A stretch of DNA of 64,000 nucleotides from Candidatus Delongbacteria bacterium (lineage in GTDB: Bacteria; CAIWAD01): contig JACKCN010000002.1 of assembly GCA_020634015.1 (NCBI GenBank), positions 434,001-498,000 of the forward strand. The letters are read 5' to 3'. This document shows, in pieces, positions 27,589-37,936 of this stretch. The notes beneath the pieces were generated by a model. The model had not been told where the DNA came from and searched no databases. It was given only the letters and a program-made list of their open reading frames with translations. Each line of letters begins with the position of its first letter. Position 1 is the first letter of the stretch. The position numbers and the translations under genes are program-made.

Positions 27589-27825
27589 ATGAGCGCCCCC
27601 GGCAGCGGGTATGCCAAAGCCGGCCAGCTATTGGAAGTGGGCCTGCGTTTCGGGCTCACCGTCGCACTGGGTGCCTGGGGTGGTTACAAACTGGATGCCT
27701 GGCTGGGCTGGCGCCCCTGGCTCATGATCCTGTCCACGGCAATTGCCGGAGTGGCGGGGTTCTACTGGTTGCTGCTGACAGTGAAGAGCGTCCAGCGCCG
27801 GGACGAGGAGTCCCGAGATGAATGA
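27589..27825 (+). CDS. atpZ: AtpZ-type ATP synthase accessory protein
   Basis: A 78-residue protein with two transmembrane helices (FGLTVALGAWGGYKLDAW and LSTAIAGVAGFYWLLLTV), matching the AtpZ/DUF5665-like proteins found at the head of atp operons and thought to aid Mg or Ca uptake or c-ring assembly. It starts six bases after the bactofilin stop and overlaps the next gene by eight bases. Position and topology support the call more than sequence identity does. Confidence 0.78.
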   Translation: MSAPGSGYAKAGQLLEVGLRFGLTVALGAWGGYKLDAWLGWRPWLMILSTAIAGVAGFYWLLLTVKSVQRRDEESRDE

Positions 27826-28114
27826 ACTGTTGGCCGGAGGATTGTCCGGTCTTGGACTGGCCATCCTGAGCTGGTTGCTGGTGCGGCCCGCGGTGGGCCG
27901 TGATCCCCTGAGCATGATGGCCCGCCTGGTGTCGGCCTTCCTGCTGAAACTGGCGCTGGTCACCGGCGCGCTGATCGTGCTGTCGCGTGTCATGGCACAC
28001 GAGAAGCTGGTGCGCTTCGCCCTTGTGTTGCTTGCGGTGTTGCTGCTGGCCAGCCTGTTGCAGGTGCTGGTCTGGGTCCTGATTCTGAAACGCAAAACGG
28101 GAACCGATTCGTGA
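27818..28114 (+). CDS. AtpI-like small membrane protein
   Basis: A 98-residue protein with about three to four hydrophobic segments (LGLAILSWLLV, LLKLALVTGALIVL, FALVLLAVLLLASLLQVLVWVL). It occupies the AtpI position between atpZ and atpB. AtpI proteins assist c-ring assembly. The sequence is divergent, so the call rests on location and topology. It is translationally coupled on both sides. Confidence 0.65.
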   Translation: MNELLAGGLSGLGLAILSWLLVRPAVGRDPLSMMARLVSAFLLKLALVTGALIVLSRVMAHEKLVRFALVLLAVLLLASLLQVLVWVLILKRKTGTDS

Positions 28115-29241
28115 AGTTGAACCTCCCCATTCTGCTGTTGTTGCTGGGCCTGAACCTGGCGGTGTCACCCCTGCGGGCTGAAGAGCACCCGAGCGCGGAT
28201 CCGCATGCGGTGACCACCGAGACCCAGCCTGCCACGGATGCCGCAGCCTCACACGAGGAGGCCGTCGTTGACCCGCATGCCGCTCCCACCACCGAGTCAC
28301 ACGCCACTCCCGCACACACGGATGCGGCACACGGCACCGCTGGCGGTCATGGCGATGCCGGCGGACACGGCGAGGGTGAACACTCCAGCGGCGAACTGAT
28401 CAAGCACAACATCGAGCACCATCTGGTGGACCTGCAGAAGGTGGAACTGCCCTTCGTGGCCATCGCAACCGATGGCTGGAAGATCCGTGCGCCATTCCTT
28501 GACGGCCTGCACGCGTCCACCAGCGTGGGCAACCCGATCATCAAGTGGCGTGTCGACAGTCCGGCGGGCGAGGCTTGGATTCCCGTGAGCAAGCACATGC
28601 TGTACATGTGGTTCGGCGGCCTGCTGGTCCTGCTGGCACTGCTTGCCGTGCGCGGCAATGCGGGAAGTGCCAGCCCGCGAGGCATGGGCAACCTGGTGGA
28701 AGTGTTCATCATCTTCATTCGCGATGATGTGGTTCTGCCCAACACGGGCGAGGAGGGGCTGAAGTACATGCCCTTTTTCCTGACCACCTTCTTCTTCATT
28801 CTGGGCATGAACCTGCTGGGGCTGGTGCCCTTCGGGGCCAGTGCCACGGGCAACCTCAGCGTGACGGCCGGCCTGGCCCTGAGCGCTTTCGTGATGATCC
28901 AGCTGGCGGGAATCCGTGAACACGGCGTCGTCGGCCATTTCAAGGGCCTGATGCCCCATGGCGTGCCTCTGGCGGTGGCCCCGATCCTGCTGCCCATCGA
29001 GTTTCTGGGCATGTTCACCAAGCCCTTCGCCCTCTGCGTGCGACTGTTCGCCAACATGATGGCGGGACATGCGGTGCTGGCGGCATTCATGGGCCTGATC
29101 CTCGTGCCCCTGCTGGCGCTGGGCATCGTGCCCTTCGCCACGCTGCTTTCGGTGCTGGAGCTTTTCGTGGCCTTCCTGCAGGCCTACGTTTTCGTGATGC
29201 TGACGGCAATCTTCGTGGGTGGAGCGATCCACCAACACTGA
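28111..29241 (+). CDS. atpB: ATP synthase Fo subunit a, with signal peptide and His-rich extension
   Basis: A 376-residue proton-channel subunit, about 100 residues longer than E. coli AtpB. Residues 1-~24 are a cleavable-type signal peptide (LPILLLLLGLNLAVSPLRA). Residues ~25-105 are a low-complexity Ala/Thr/Glu region containing about 13 His. Six membrane helices follow; the essential stator Arg lies in KPFALCVRLFANMMAGH and the conserved LSVLELFVAFLQAYVFVML segment is near the end. Similar long, signal-bearing a subunits are typical of Bacteroidota-type enzymes. It starts at a GTG overlapping the previous gene. Confidence 0.93.
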   Translation: MKLNLPILLLLLGLNLAVSPLRAEEHPSADPHAVTTETQPATDAAASHEEAVVDPHAAPTTESHATPAHTDAAHGTAGGHGDAGGHGEGEHSSGELIKHNIEHHLVDLQKVELPFVAIATDGWKIRAPFLDGLHASTSVGNPIIKWRVDSPAGEAWIPVSKHMLYMWFGGLLVLLALLAVRGNAGSASPRGMGNLVEVFIIFIRDDVVLPNTGEEGLKYMPFFLTTFFFILGMNLLGLVPFGASATGNLSVTAGLALSAFVMIQLAGIREHGVVGHFKGLMPHGVPLAVAPILLPIEFLGMFTKPFALCVRLFANMMAGHAVLAAFMGLILVPLLALGIVPFATLLSVLELFVAFLQAYVFVMLTAIFVGGAIHQH

Positions 29242-29291
29242 TCGAACACAACACAAACACTTTTTCCCCCAAACCTCTGGAGGCTTGACAG

Positions 29292-29513
29292 ATGGAAACT
29301 CTCGGACTCATGGGCGCCGGTATCGGCGCGGGTCTCGTGGCACTGGGCGCTGGTCTGGGCATCGGCCGCATCGGTGGAAGCGCCATGGACGGCATCTCCC
29401 GCCAGCCTGAAGCCGCCGCCAAGATCCAGACCGCCATGATCATTTCCGCGGCGCTGATCGAAGGTGTGGCCTTCTTCGCCGCCGTGATCTGCCTGCTGAT
29501 CGCTCTGGGTTAA
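29292..29513 (+). CDS. atpE: ATP synthase Fo subunit c
   Basis: A 73-residue hairpin of two helices forming the rotor ring. The first helix has the tight glycine pattern GAGIGAGLVALGAGLGIG, the polar loop is GISRQPEAA, and the ion-binding Glu is in ALIEGVAFF on the second helix. Gly follows this Glu, and the Gln and Ser/Thr ligands of sodium-type rings are not evident, so proton coupling is more likely. The ATG follows CTGGAGG. A strong hairpin follows the stop, suiting the high c-subunit stoichiometry. Confidence 0.95.
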   Translation: METLGLMGAGIGAGLVALGAGLGIGRIGGSAMDGISRQPEAAAKIQTAMIISAALIEGVAFFAAVICLLIALG

Positions 29514-29520
29514 TCAGGGA

Positions 29521-29541
29521 CCGGTCGGAGTCTCCGACCGG
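29521..29541 (+). other. Intercistronic hairpin between atpE and atpF
   Basis: Perfect 9-base arms CCGGTCGGA and TCCGACCGG with a three-base GTC loop stand eight bases after the atpE stop and 24 bases before atpF. There is no T-run, so it should not terminate; it may stabilise atpE messages by blocking 3' exonucleases. Confidence 0.6.
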
Positions 29542-29564
29542 CCTTCGGAAGACGAACGGGAGCG

Positions 29565-30071
29565 ATGATGAAACTCAACCAGATCTTCTCGCTGGATCCC
29601 GGGTCCGTGCTCTGGACCCTGCTCACCTTCGCCCTGCTGCTGTTCCTGCTGGGCAAGTTCGCCTGGGGTCCCATTCTGGCGGGTCTGAAGGCACGCGAGC
29701 AGGGCATCAAGGACAGCATCGACAAGGCGCGCAGCGATCAGGAAGCTGCCGCCCGGGCGCGTCAGGACCACGAGCGCGAGTTGGCCTCGGGTCGTGCGGA
29801 TGCCCAGAAGCTGCTGGCCGAGAGCCGCGATCGTGCCAAGAAGTACGAGGCGGAGCAGGTCGAGCTGGCCAAGGCCGAAGCGCAGAAGCTGAAGGAGAAG
29901 GCGAACGAAGAGATCGCCCTTCAGGGTCGTCAGGCTCTGCAGAATCTGCAGGGCGAGCTGGTGGACCTGACTCTGGACGCTGCCGGAAAACTGCTGGGCA
30001 AGAACCTGGATCCGGCCACTCACGCTGAGCTGGTGCGGGATTCCCTGGCCAGCCTGGGACGCCGCTCATGA
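29565..30071 (+). CDS. atpF: ATP synthase Fo subunit b
   Basis: A 168-residue stator subunit: one membrane helix near residues 15-35 (VLWTLLTFALLLFLLGKFAWGPI) and then a long, highly charged coiled coil (KAREQGIKDSIDKARSDQEA onward) to about residue 140. The C-terminus contacts the delta subunit. Only one b gene is present, so the stator is a homodimer. ATGATG gives two possible starts one codon apart. An ATGA overlap couples it to atpH. Confidence 0.93.
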   Translation: MMKLNQIFSLDPGSVLWTLLTFALLLFLLGKFAWGPILAGLKAREQGIKDSIDKARSDQEAAARARQDHERELASGRADAQKLLAESRDRAKKYEAEQVELAKAEAQKLKEKANEEIALQGRQALQNLQGELVDLTLDAAGKLLGKNLDPATHAELVRDSLASLGRRS

Positions 30072-30610
30072 GCGTCACGGGCATCGATCGCAGCTACGGG
30101 CGCGCCCTGTACGAAACGGCCGTGGAAGCCGGTGAGCTCGAGCAGAGACTGCTGGAAGTACAGGCTCTGCGCTCCGCTCTGGACACGGAGCTGGACAGCT
30201 TGCTGCTCAGCCCGAAAGTGCCCCTGGCCACACGACTGACGGTGCTCTCCGAGGTCTTTTCGGGTACCAGCCCCCAGTTTCTGCGTTTCCTGACCCTCGT
30301 GGTCAGCAAGGGACGCGCGGCCTGGCTCAAGGGCATCGCCGAGGACTTCGTGCTGAGACATGAAAGAGGCCGCGGCATTCTGCGTGGTCAGCTGGAGTCG
30401 GCCATCGTGCTGGATCCGGCACTTGAAGAGGAAATTCGCAGCGCCCTTTCCGGCCCCCTGGGCGGAACGCTGGAGCTGAGCCGCAAGGTGCGTCCCGATC
30501 TGTTGGGCGGCTTTACGGTGCGCGCGGATGGCCGGTTGCTGGATGCGTCGCTCAAGGCGCGTCTGGAAGCCTTGCGCCGTCATCTCAAGGCGGCTCGAGC
30601 CAGCGCCTGA
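30068..30610 (+). CDS. atpH: ATP synthase F1 subunit delta
   Basis: A 180-residue subunit that connects the b stalk to the top of F1. The N-terminal helical domain begins with the typical SYGRALYETAVEAG, and the C-terminal signature (LSRKVRPDLLGGFTVRADGRLLDASLKARLEAL) matches the family ending. It overlaps atpF by four bases and is followed by an 81-base spacer containing a weak hairpin before atpA. Confidence 0.93.
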   Translation: MSVTGIDRSYGRALYETAVEAGELEQRLLEVQALRSALDTELDSLLLSPKVPLATRLTVLSEVFSGTSPQFLRFLTLVVSKGRAAWLKGIAEDFVLRHERGRGILRGQLESAIVLDPALEEEIRSALSGPLGGTLELSRKVRPDLLGGFTVRADGRLLDASLKARLEALRRHLKAARASA

Positions 30611-30691
30611 CCGGTTCCGGGAGGATCCCCGGTGCCAGCGCGGTGGTCTTCGCGGACCCGCGCCTGAACCAACGGACTACCAGGAGTAGCA

Positions 30692-32233
<1,542 letters not shown>

Positions 32234-32236
32234 TCC

Positions 32237-33103
32237 ATGCCCAATCTGAAGCAGATCAAGCGCCGCATCGGCAGCGTGAAGTCAACCCAGCAGATCACCA
32301 AGGCCATGAAAATGGTCGCGGCGGCAAAGATGCGCAAGGCGACCGAAGCCATCCAGATGGCCCGGCCCTACGCGATCAGCCTCCAGGAGGTGCTGGGTAC
32401 CACGGCGGGGTCCGTGTCCGACTTCTCGCATCCGCTGCTCGAGCAGCGACCGCTGAAACGTGTGCTGTATGTGGTGGTCACGGCCGACCGTGGCCTCTGC
32501 GGCGGGTTCAATTCCAACGTGATCCGTCGTACCCAGCAGGCCCTGCGCGAGACTCCGCCCGGAGTGGAAGCCGTGCTGTTCTGCGTGGGGCGCAAGGGGC
32601 ACGACTTCTTCAAGCGTCGCCCCACACCCATCGTGGAGAAGATGACCGGCCTGTTCAATGCACTGGATTTCAGCCACGCCACCTCCATCGGCGAGAGCAT
32701 CCGCACCCTGTACACGTCGGGGGAAGTGGATCAGGTGGTGCTGATCTTCAATGAGTTCCGCAGTGCCGTGCAGCAGATTCTGCATCAGGATGTGCTGCTG
32801 CCGTTCAGCGTGAGCGCCGCGGAAGGTCACGGACCACACGCCACCGGCAACATTCTCTTCGAACCGGATGCGGCCACTCTGTTGGGACGCCTGTTGCCCA
32901 TGCACGTCAATCGCCAGCTCTGGCGAGTGCTGCTGGACTCCTACGCGGCCGAGCAGGGTGCCAGGATGACCGCGATGGAAAGCGCCACGGAAAATGCGGG
33001 CGAGATGCTCTCGCAGCTCACCCTGCAGTACAACCGCAGCCGGCAGGCGTCCATCACCCAGGAAATCGCGGAGATCGTGGGCGGCGCCGCAGCCATCTCC
33101 TAG
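32237..33103 (+). CDS. atpG: ATP synthase F1 subunit gamma
   Basis: A 288-residue rotor shaft. The N-terminal coiled-coil helix (KQIKRRIGSVKSTQQITKAM, then KMVAAAKMRKA) and the C-terminal helix (MTAMESATENAGEMLSQLTLQYNRSRQASITQEIAEIVGGA, seen in parts) are the strongly conserved ends. The middle Rossmann-like region includes TADRGLCGGFNSNV. The position between alpha and beta is canonical. Confidence 0.96.
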   Translation: MPNLKQIKRRIGSVKSTQQITKAMKMVAAAKMRKATEAIQMARPYAISLQEVLGTTAGSVSDFSHPLLEQRPLKRVLYVVVTADRGLCGGFNSNVIRRTQQALRETPPGVEAVLFCVGRKGHDFFKRRPTPIVEKMTGLFNALDFSHATSIGESIRTLYTSGEVDQVVLIFNEFRSAVQQILHQDVLLPFSVSAAEGHGPHATGNILFEPDAATLLGRLLPMHVNRQLWRVLLDSYAAEQGARMTAMESATENAGEMLSQLTLQYNRSRQASITQEIAEIVGGAAAIS

Positions 33104-33162
33104 GACAGTTTGTGTCACGGGTCCGCGGACCTGCTTGCATCGAACGCACAGAAGGAATCGAG

Positions 33163-34638
33163 ATGAACACAGGCAAGATTGTGCAGATCAACGGGGCGGT
33201 GCTCGACGTCGAGTTCCCCGAGGGCGACCTGCCCGCCATCTACAACTCCCTGGCCGTTGAGCGCGAGGGGGACCGGCTGATCCTGGAAGTCCAGCAGCAC
33301 CTGGGCGAGAAGAAGGTGCGCTGCATTTCCATGGACGCCACCGAAGGTCTGGTGCGTGGCACCAGCGTGATGGATCTGGGCGTGCCGATCACGGTTCCCG
33401 TGGGACCCGCGACCCGTGGCCGCCTGCTGAACGTGATCGGCGAGGCCATTGACAACCTGGGCCCCGTGAACACGGACAAGCGCAACCCGATTCACCGCGA
33501 AGCCCCCAAGTTCGACCAGCTGGACACCAGCAGCGAGATCCTCGAGACGGGCATCAAGGTCATCGATCTGCTCGAGCCCTACGCCAAGGGCGGCAAGATC
33601 GGCCTCTTCGGCGGTGCCGGCGTGGGCAAGACCGTGCTGATCATGGAGCTGATCAACAACATCGCCAAGGCCCACTCGGGTCTGTCGGTGTTCGCGGGCG
33701 TGGGCGAGCGTACCCGCGAAGGCAACGACCTGCTGCGCGAAATGCTCGAGTCCAACGTGGTCAACTACGGCGAAGCCTTCGCCAAGCATTATCACGACAC
33801 GGGCGAGTGGGACATCACCAAGGCCGATCCCGCAAAGATCAACGATTCGAACATCACCCTGGTCTTCGGCCAGATGAACGAGCCGCCCGGCGCGCGTGCC
33901 CGTGTGGCCCTGTCCGGTCTGGCCATCGCCGAGTATTTCCGCGACGTGGAAAATCGTGACGTGCTGTTCTTCGTGGACAATGTGTTCCGTTTCACCCAGG
34001 CCGGTTCCGAAGTGTCCGCCCTGCTGGGCCGCATGCCCAGTGCCGTGGGATACCAGCCGACTCTGGCCACCGAGATGGGCGCGATGCAGGAACGCATCAC
34101 CTCGACGCGTGACGGATCCATCACCTCGGTGCAGGCCATTTACGTGCCCGCGGACGACCTGACGGACCCGGCCCCGGCCACCACCTTCATTCACCTTGAC
34201 GCCACCACGGTGCTCTCCCGCAAGATCGCCGAGCTGGGCATCTATCCCGCCGTGGATCCGCTGGATTCCACCAGTCGCATCCTTGACCCGCACGTGGTGG
34301 GCGAAGAGCACTACAGCATCGCCACCGGTGTGCAGGAGATTCTGCAGCGCTACAAGGACCTGCAGGACATCATCGCCATTCTGGGCATGGACGAGCTGTC
34401 CGAAGAGGACAGGCTCACCGTGTCACGCGCGCGCAAGATCCAGCGTTTCCTCTCCCAGCCCTTCCATGTGGCCGAGCAGTTCACGGGCATGGCCGGCAAG
34501 TTCGTCTCGCTGAAGGACACGGTGCGCAGTTTCAAGGCCCTGCTTGCCGGCGAAGTGGATCATCTGCCCGAGCAGGCCTTCGCCTATGTGGGCACGATTG
34601 AAGAAGTGATTGCCAAAGCCAAATCGATGGAATCATGA
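33163..34638 (+). CDS. atpD: ATP synthase F1 subunit beta
   Basis: A 491-residue catalytic subunit. Walker A GGAGVGKTVLIMELI is near residue 150, the catalytic Glu is in GVGERTREGNDL near 185, Walker B is in RDVLFFVDNVFRFTQAGSEV, and the PAVDPLDSTSRIL signature lies near 365. The ATG at 33163 follows AAGGAATCGAG and gives the family N-terminus (NTGKIVQINGAVLDVEFP); upstream in-frame codons are not conserved. It is slightly longer than usual because of an insert near the C-terminal domain. It overlaps atpC by four bases. Confidence 0.97.
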   Translation: MNTGKIVQINGAVLDVEFPEGDLPAIYNSLAVEREGDRLILEVQQHLGEKKVRCISMDATEGLVRGTSVMDLGVPITVPVGPATRGRLLNVIGEAIDNLGPVNTDKRNPIHREAPKFDQLDTSSEILETGIKVIDLLEPYAKGGKIGLFGGAGVGKTVLIMELINNIAKAHSGLSVFAGVGERTREGNDLLREMLESNVVNYGEAFAKHYHDTGEWDITKADPAKINDSNITLVFGQMNEPPGARARVALSGLAIAEYFRDVENRDVLFFVDNVFRFTQAGSEVSALLGRMPSAVGYQPTLATEMGAMQERITSTRDGSITSVQAIYVPADDLTDPAPATTFIHLDATTVLSRKIAELGIYPAVDPLDSTSRILDPHVVGEEHYSIATGVQEILQRYKDLQDIIAILGMDELSEEDRLTVSRARKIQRFLSQPFHVAEQFTGMAGKFVSLKDTVRSFKALLAGEVDHLPEQAFAYVGTIEEVIAKAKSMES

Positions 34639-35045
34639 GCGACACAATCTTTCATGTCCAGATCGTCACCCCGTCGGGAGGAGTGGTCTACGAGCACGGC
34701 GCGACCCATGTGCGCCTGCCCGGAGAAGATGGCTACTTCGGTATCCTGGCGCATCACGCCGACCTGATGGCCAGCCTGGGTACCGGAAAGGTGGAAATCA
34801 CCGAGTCCGGTGATACCCGGGTGGAGCTTGCGCTCTGCAACGGGTTCGTCCAGATCCGGGATGGAGGCGTGAAGGTTCTTGCCGAGGCTGCGGAACGACG
34901 CGAACGCATCGATGTCGAGCGTGCGCGGGAAGCGGAAGCCCGGGCCCGCAAACGCCTCGAAAATGATTCGAACATCGATCGTGGGCGAGCCGAAGCAGCC
35001 CTGCAGCGCGCTCTGATGCGCCAGCTGGTCGCTCGCGGAAACTGA
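34635..35045 (+). CDS. atpC: ATP synthase F1 subunit epsilon
   Basis: A 136-residue central-stalk subunit. The N-terminal beta sandwich contains the family LPGEDGYFGILAHHADLMASL. The C-terminal helical hairpin (AERRERIDVERAREAEARARKR and onward) is present, so the inhibitory extended conformation is possible. Last gene of the atp operon, 27 bases before its terminator. Confidence 0.94.
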   Translation: MSDTIFHVQIVTPSGGVVYEHGATHVRLPGEDGYFGILAHHADLMASLGTGKVEITESGDTRVELALCNGFVQIRDGGVKVLAEAAERRERIDVERAREAEARARKRLENDSNIDRGRAEAALQRALMRQLVARGN

Positions 35046-35071
35046 ACCATCTGCCCTGATCAGAAATCGGC

Positions 35072-35105
35072 GGCCCCGGCGACCAGACCGGGGCCGTTCT
35101 TTTTC
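35072..35105 (+). terminator. Rho-independent terminator of the atp operon
   Basis: Perfect 8-base arms GGCCCCGG and CCGGGGCC flank an eight-base loop and are followed by GTTCTTTTTC. Confidence 0.9.
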
Positions 35106-35740
35106 GCCTGGCATGGGACTTCCCACGGCATTTCTGTCGGGAATGGGAGACTGGCTGGCGGAATGTCCACCGGATCCCGCGGATGCCGGACCGCAGCCTT
35201 CAACCGGCTTGGCGAACTCTTTCGCTATTGGCCTAAAATTCGTAGAATCACGGCCCTAGCGGGGGCTTGCGGGAATGGGATTCCGCGTTCGCCCACCCCC
35301 TTGCAGCGAAGGCACTTTCAGGCAGCTGATGCCAGAAAAGGCCAGAAACTGCCACTGGATCCTGTTGGCCGGCTTCACCATTTTTCACCGTCCAGGCAAC
35401 TGGAGCGTGCTTTTTCTGCAGTTACACCGTGCCCGTGACGATAACGCAAGAATTCGGGGACATCCTGACGCGGCCAGAAGCGCCCATCGTTCCCCAAGCC
35501 GGCTCCTGGCCGGTCAGAACCAGCAGCGGATGCTGCCGATGAACCGGGATCCCGCCGGACGCCACAACGCGATGCTCCTGTTCCTTTCCCCCGGGCGATC
35601 ACTGGCCCGGCTGCGTCCCGATGATTTCCCCGGAGTCCCGGGCGGTGCGCAGAGTCGGAAACTGGAACACGGAACGGTAGCGTGAGTGTTCGACGGAGAA
35701 CCGGTACGGCTGGACAACCCCAAGCGAACTGGAATCAGGC
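35106..35740 (+). other. Long leader/intergenic region before the TPR-ExbBD operon
   Basis: About 635 bases with no supported gene. Open frames cross it (one of 136 codons at 35275-35685) but are Arg/Pro-rich, without a ribosome site or protein-like hydrophobic pattern. A weak promoter match, TTTCGC (35220-35225) with TAGAAT (35243-35248) 17 bases apart, would give an untranslated leader of about 485 bases. I recognise no known riboswitch, RNase P RNA or tmRNA motif in it. Confidence 0.4.
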
Positions 35741-37936
35741 GTGAAACAACGCGGAACCCTGGTCTGCAGCCTGGCGGTCTGGTGTCTGTACCTGCTGGCA
35801 GGGCTCAGCCCCGTCCAGCTTGCAGCCTCTTCCGAAGAGCCCGCAGCTCCGGATTTCATCAGCGCACGACGGGACTTTCTGGCCCGGCGTCTGCACGACT
35901 TCAACTCCGAGCAGATCCTGCTGGAGAAGCAACTGGTGTGGGAGCTTCACAGCATTTACCATGCCCTCACTCTGCCCGGAGCCCGCTCGGTCTATCCCGC
36001 TTCCCAGATCACTCACATCCTCAGCAAGGAACTGCAGAGTCCGTTGGTTCTGCCCGACAGCACCCAGTCCCCGGTGGCCCGCCTGGACACCTGGGTCACG
36101 ATCCAGCAGACCGATCTGGTACAACGCCTGATGCTGGCCGACGAAATCCGCACCCGCCTGCTGGCCGGTCTGGGCCCCGATGAGCTGAATCGCCAGTTCC
36201 GTCAGGATCTTGGCGAAGCGGTGGTGTCCTATGCCCGGGGCGACTTCGAGCTGGCGGCCCGCCTGCTGCACACCATCCGGATGGCCTACCCCTACACCAA
36301 CGTGGATGACCTGCTGTTCTTCGAGGGCGAGGCCTGTTTCGCCGAGAACCTCTTCGACAAGGCCGGCGATCTTTACAGGCAGCTGCTGCGCCAGTACCCC
36401 GGATCCGAATTCCGGCTGGATGCCCTGCGGCACCTGTTGTACATCGAAACCTATTTCGGGCATTTCCAGCGCGCCCAGACCGAGTACACGGAGTTCCGGG
36501 ACACAGCCGCCGACGGCGATCCCGAAATCTCCTACATCATGGGCATCGTGGCCTTCCAGTTGAACAATGTGCCCCGCGCCCAGGAAGTGCTCGGTCGCAT
36601 TCCCCGCGACTCCTCGTACTACTACCGGGCGCAGCACCTGCAGGGTGTCTGCTGGATCCTCGAGAGCGAGTACGACAAGGCCATCGCGATCTTCGAAAGC
36701 CTGCTGGAATTGCCACTGAGCACGGTCGGGCTGGGAGATGTGGCTTACATGCACGAAGACGCCCGGATCAAGCTGGGGCATCTGTACTTCGAAAAGGGCG
36801 ACTTCGAGGGCGCCGCAAGCATGTTCTCCAGCATCGATCTGGGCAGCGAGTGGTACGACGATGCACTGATCGGCCAGGCCTGGTCGGATCTCAATCTGGC
36901 CGACTACGAGAACGCGGCCCAGCGTGCCCGTTCCTTGGCCGAACACCTTCCAGAGAGCGAGTACCTCTACGAAGCCCGCACCCTGGCCGGCTATGCCAAC
37001 GAGAAACTTGAGAATTCCGAGGAGTCGGCCGCGGATTACAGCGTGGTGCTGGATCACGCCGAGCGCAGCGAAGAATTGCGCACGCTGATGGCCGAACAGG
37101 GCGAGATCCAGACCCAGATCCGCCGGATGGCCCAGCTGGAGGAAGATGTGTTCGTGACGGGCAACTCCGCCAACTGGCAGGAGTATCTCGATCTGCGGGC
37201 ATCCCTGCGCCAGACCTTCCGCCGGATCAAGTACACGGAACTGGCTGCCGCCAACAAGGAGATGAAGGACTATCTGGACGAGCGCAAGCTGATCCTTGAC
37301 ATTCGTGACCAGCTGGGCACCTTCGATGGTCCCATGGACAGCTGGGATGGCAGCACCACCAACAGTTACATGGAACTGCGTGAACGTGTCCAGCAGCTGA
37401 TGGGGCAGATTCGCGTCGCCGGTCTGGTCCAGATCCGTCGCAATCCGGTGGTTCTCAAGGAGAACGAAAGCCAGATGGCCAAGGCCATGGTCGACAGCCT
37501 GATGTTCAGCAGCAAGGTGGAACTGGAGCAACTGGACCAGCGCCAGAATGAATTGCGCGAGAGTCGCACAATGACGGGGACGGCCAGCGTGACACAACTG
37601 GAACGGGCCGTACTCACCGAGCGCTTCGCCAATCTGGGCGAACGCCTCGATCGCTGGCGTGTGTCCACCGAGTCACGACGTGACGCTCCGTTCTCCAGCG
37701 ATCTGCCCCACTGGTCCAATCTGGCCTTCTCGCGCCTGGTGCTGGGGGACATCCGCTTCGACGAACTGGAAAAGCTGGATGAACGCATCCGGGAACTCGA
37801 AGGGTACCTCGAACGCATCGATTCCCTGCTCAAGGGAGATTCTGCTCCCGCACCGGGTGGTACCGGTACGTCGGTGTCCGCTGACCAGGAACAGGGACTG
37901 TTGCCCGCAGGCGCCAATGGGGAGGCGCGCGAATGA
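35741..37936 (+). CDS. Exported TPR protein, first gene of an Agl/Glt-like envelope operon
   Basis: A 731-residue periplasmic protein. A signal peptide occupies residues 1-~28 (LVCSLAVWCLYLLAGLSPVQLAA). From ~160 to ~460 there are tetratricopeptide-type helix pairs with the hallmark Trp/Leu/Gly/Tyr/Ala/Pro spacing, for example ARGDFELAARLLHTIRMAYP and KGDFEGAASMFSSIDLG. The C-terminal third is charged coiled coil (LDERIRELEGYLERIDSLL). Such TPR proteins are scaffolds. The downstream ExbB/ExbD/TonB-like genes place it in an energised trans-envelope complex resembling the myxobacterial gliding machinery (inference). GTG start; it overlaps the next gene by four bases. Confidence 0.75.
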   Translation: MKQRGTLVCSLAVWCLYLLAGLSPVQLAASSEEPAAPDFISARRDFLARRLHDFNSEQILLEKQLVWELHSIYHALTLPGARSVYPASQITHILSKELQSPLVLPDSTQSPVARLDTWVTIQQTDLVQRLMLADEIRTRLLAGLGPDELNRQFRQDLGEAVVSYARGDFELAARLLHTIRMAYPYTNVDDLLFFEGEACFAENLFDKAGDLYRQLLRQYPGSEFRLDALRHLLYIETYFGHFQRAQTEYTEFRDTAADGDPEISYIMGIVAFQLNNVPRAQEVLGRIPRDSSYYYRAQHLQGVCWILESEYDKAIAIFESLLELPLSTVGLGDVAYMHEDARIKLGHLYFEKGDFEGAASMFSSIDLGSEWYDDALIGQAWSDLNLADYENAAQRARSLAEHLPESEYLYEARTLAGYANEKLENSEESAADYSVVLDHAERSEELRTLMAEQGEIQTQIRRMAQLEEDVFVTGNSANWQEYLDLRASLRQTFRRIKYTELAAANKEMKDYLDERKLILDIRDQLGTFDGPMDSWDGSTTNSYMELRERVQQLMGQIRVAGLVQIRRNPVVLKENESQMAKAMVDSLMFSSKVELEQLDQRQNELRESRTMTGTASVTQLERAVLTERFANLGERLDRWRVSTESRRDAPFSSDLPHWSNLAFSRLVLGDIRFDELEKLDERIRELEGYLERIDSLLKGDSAPAPGGTGTSVSADQEQGLLPAGANGEARE

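Noticed and set aside
35255..35340. Possible tmRNA 5' end (GGGGGCTTGCGGGAATGGGATTCCG)
   Set aside because: No tag reading frame, T-arm or 3' acceptor complement is found downstream.
35275..35685. 136-codon plus-strand frame in the leader of the envelope operon
   Set aside because: Arg/Pro/His-rich composition, no ribosome site and no hydrophobic or domain pattern; it looks like a chance frame.
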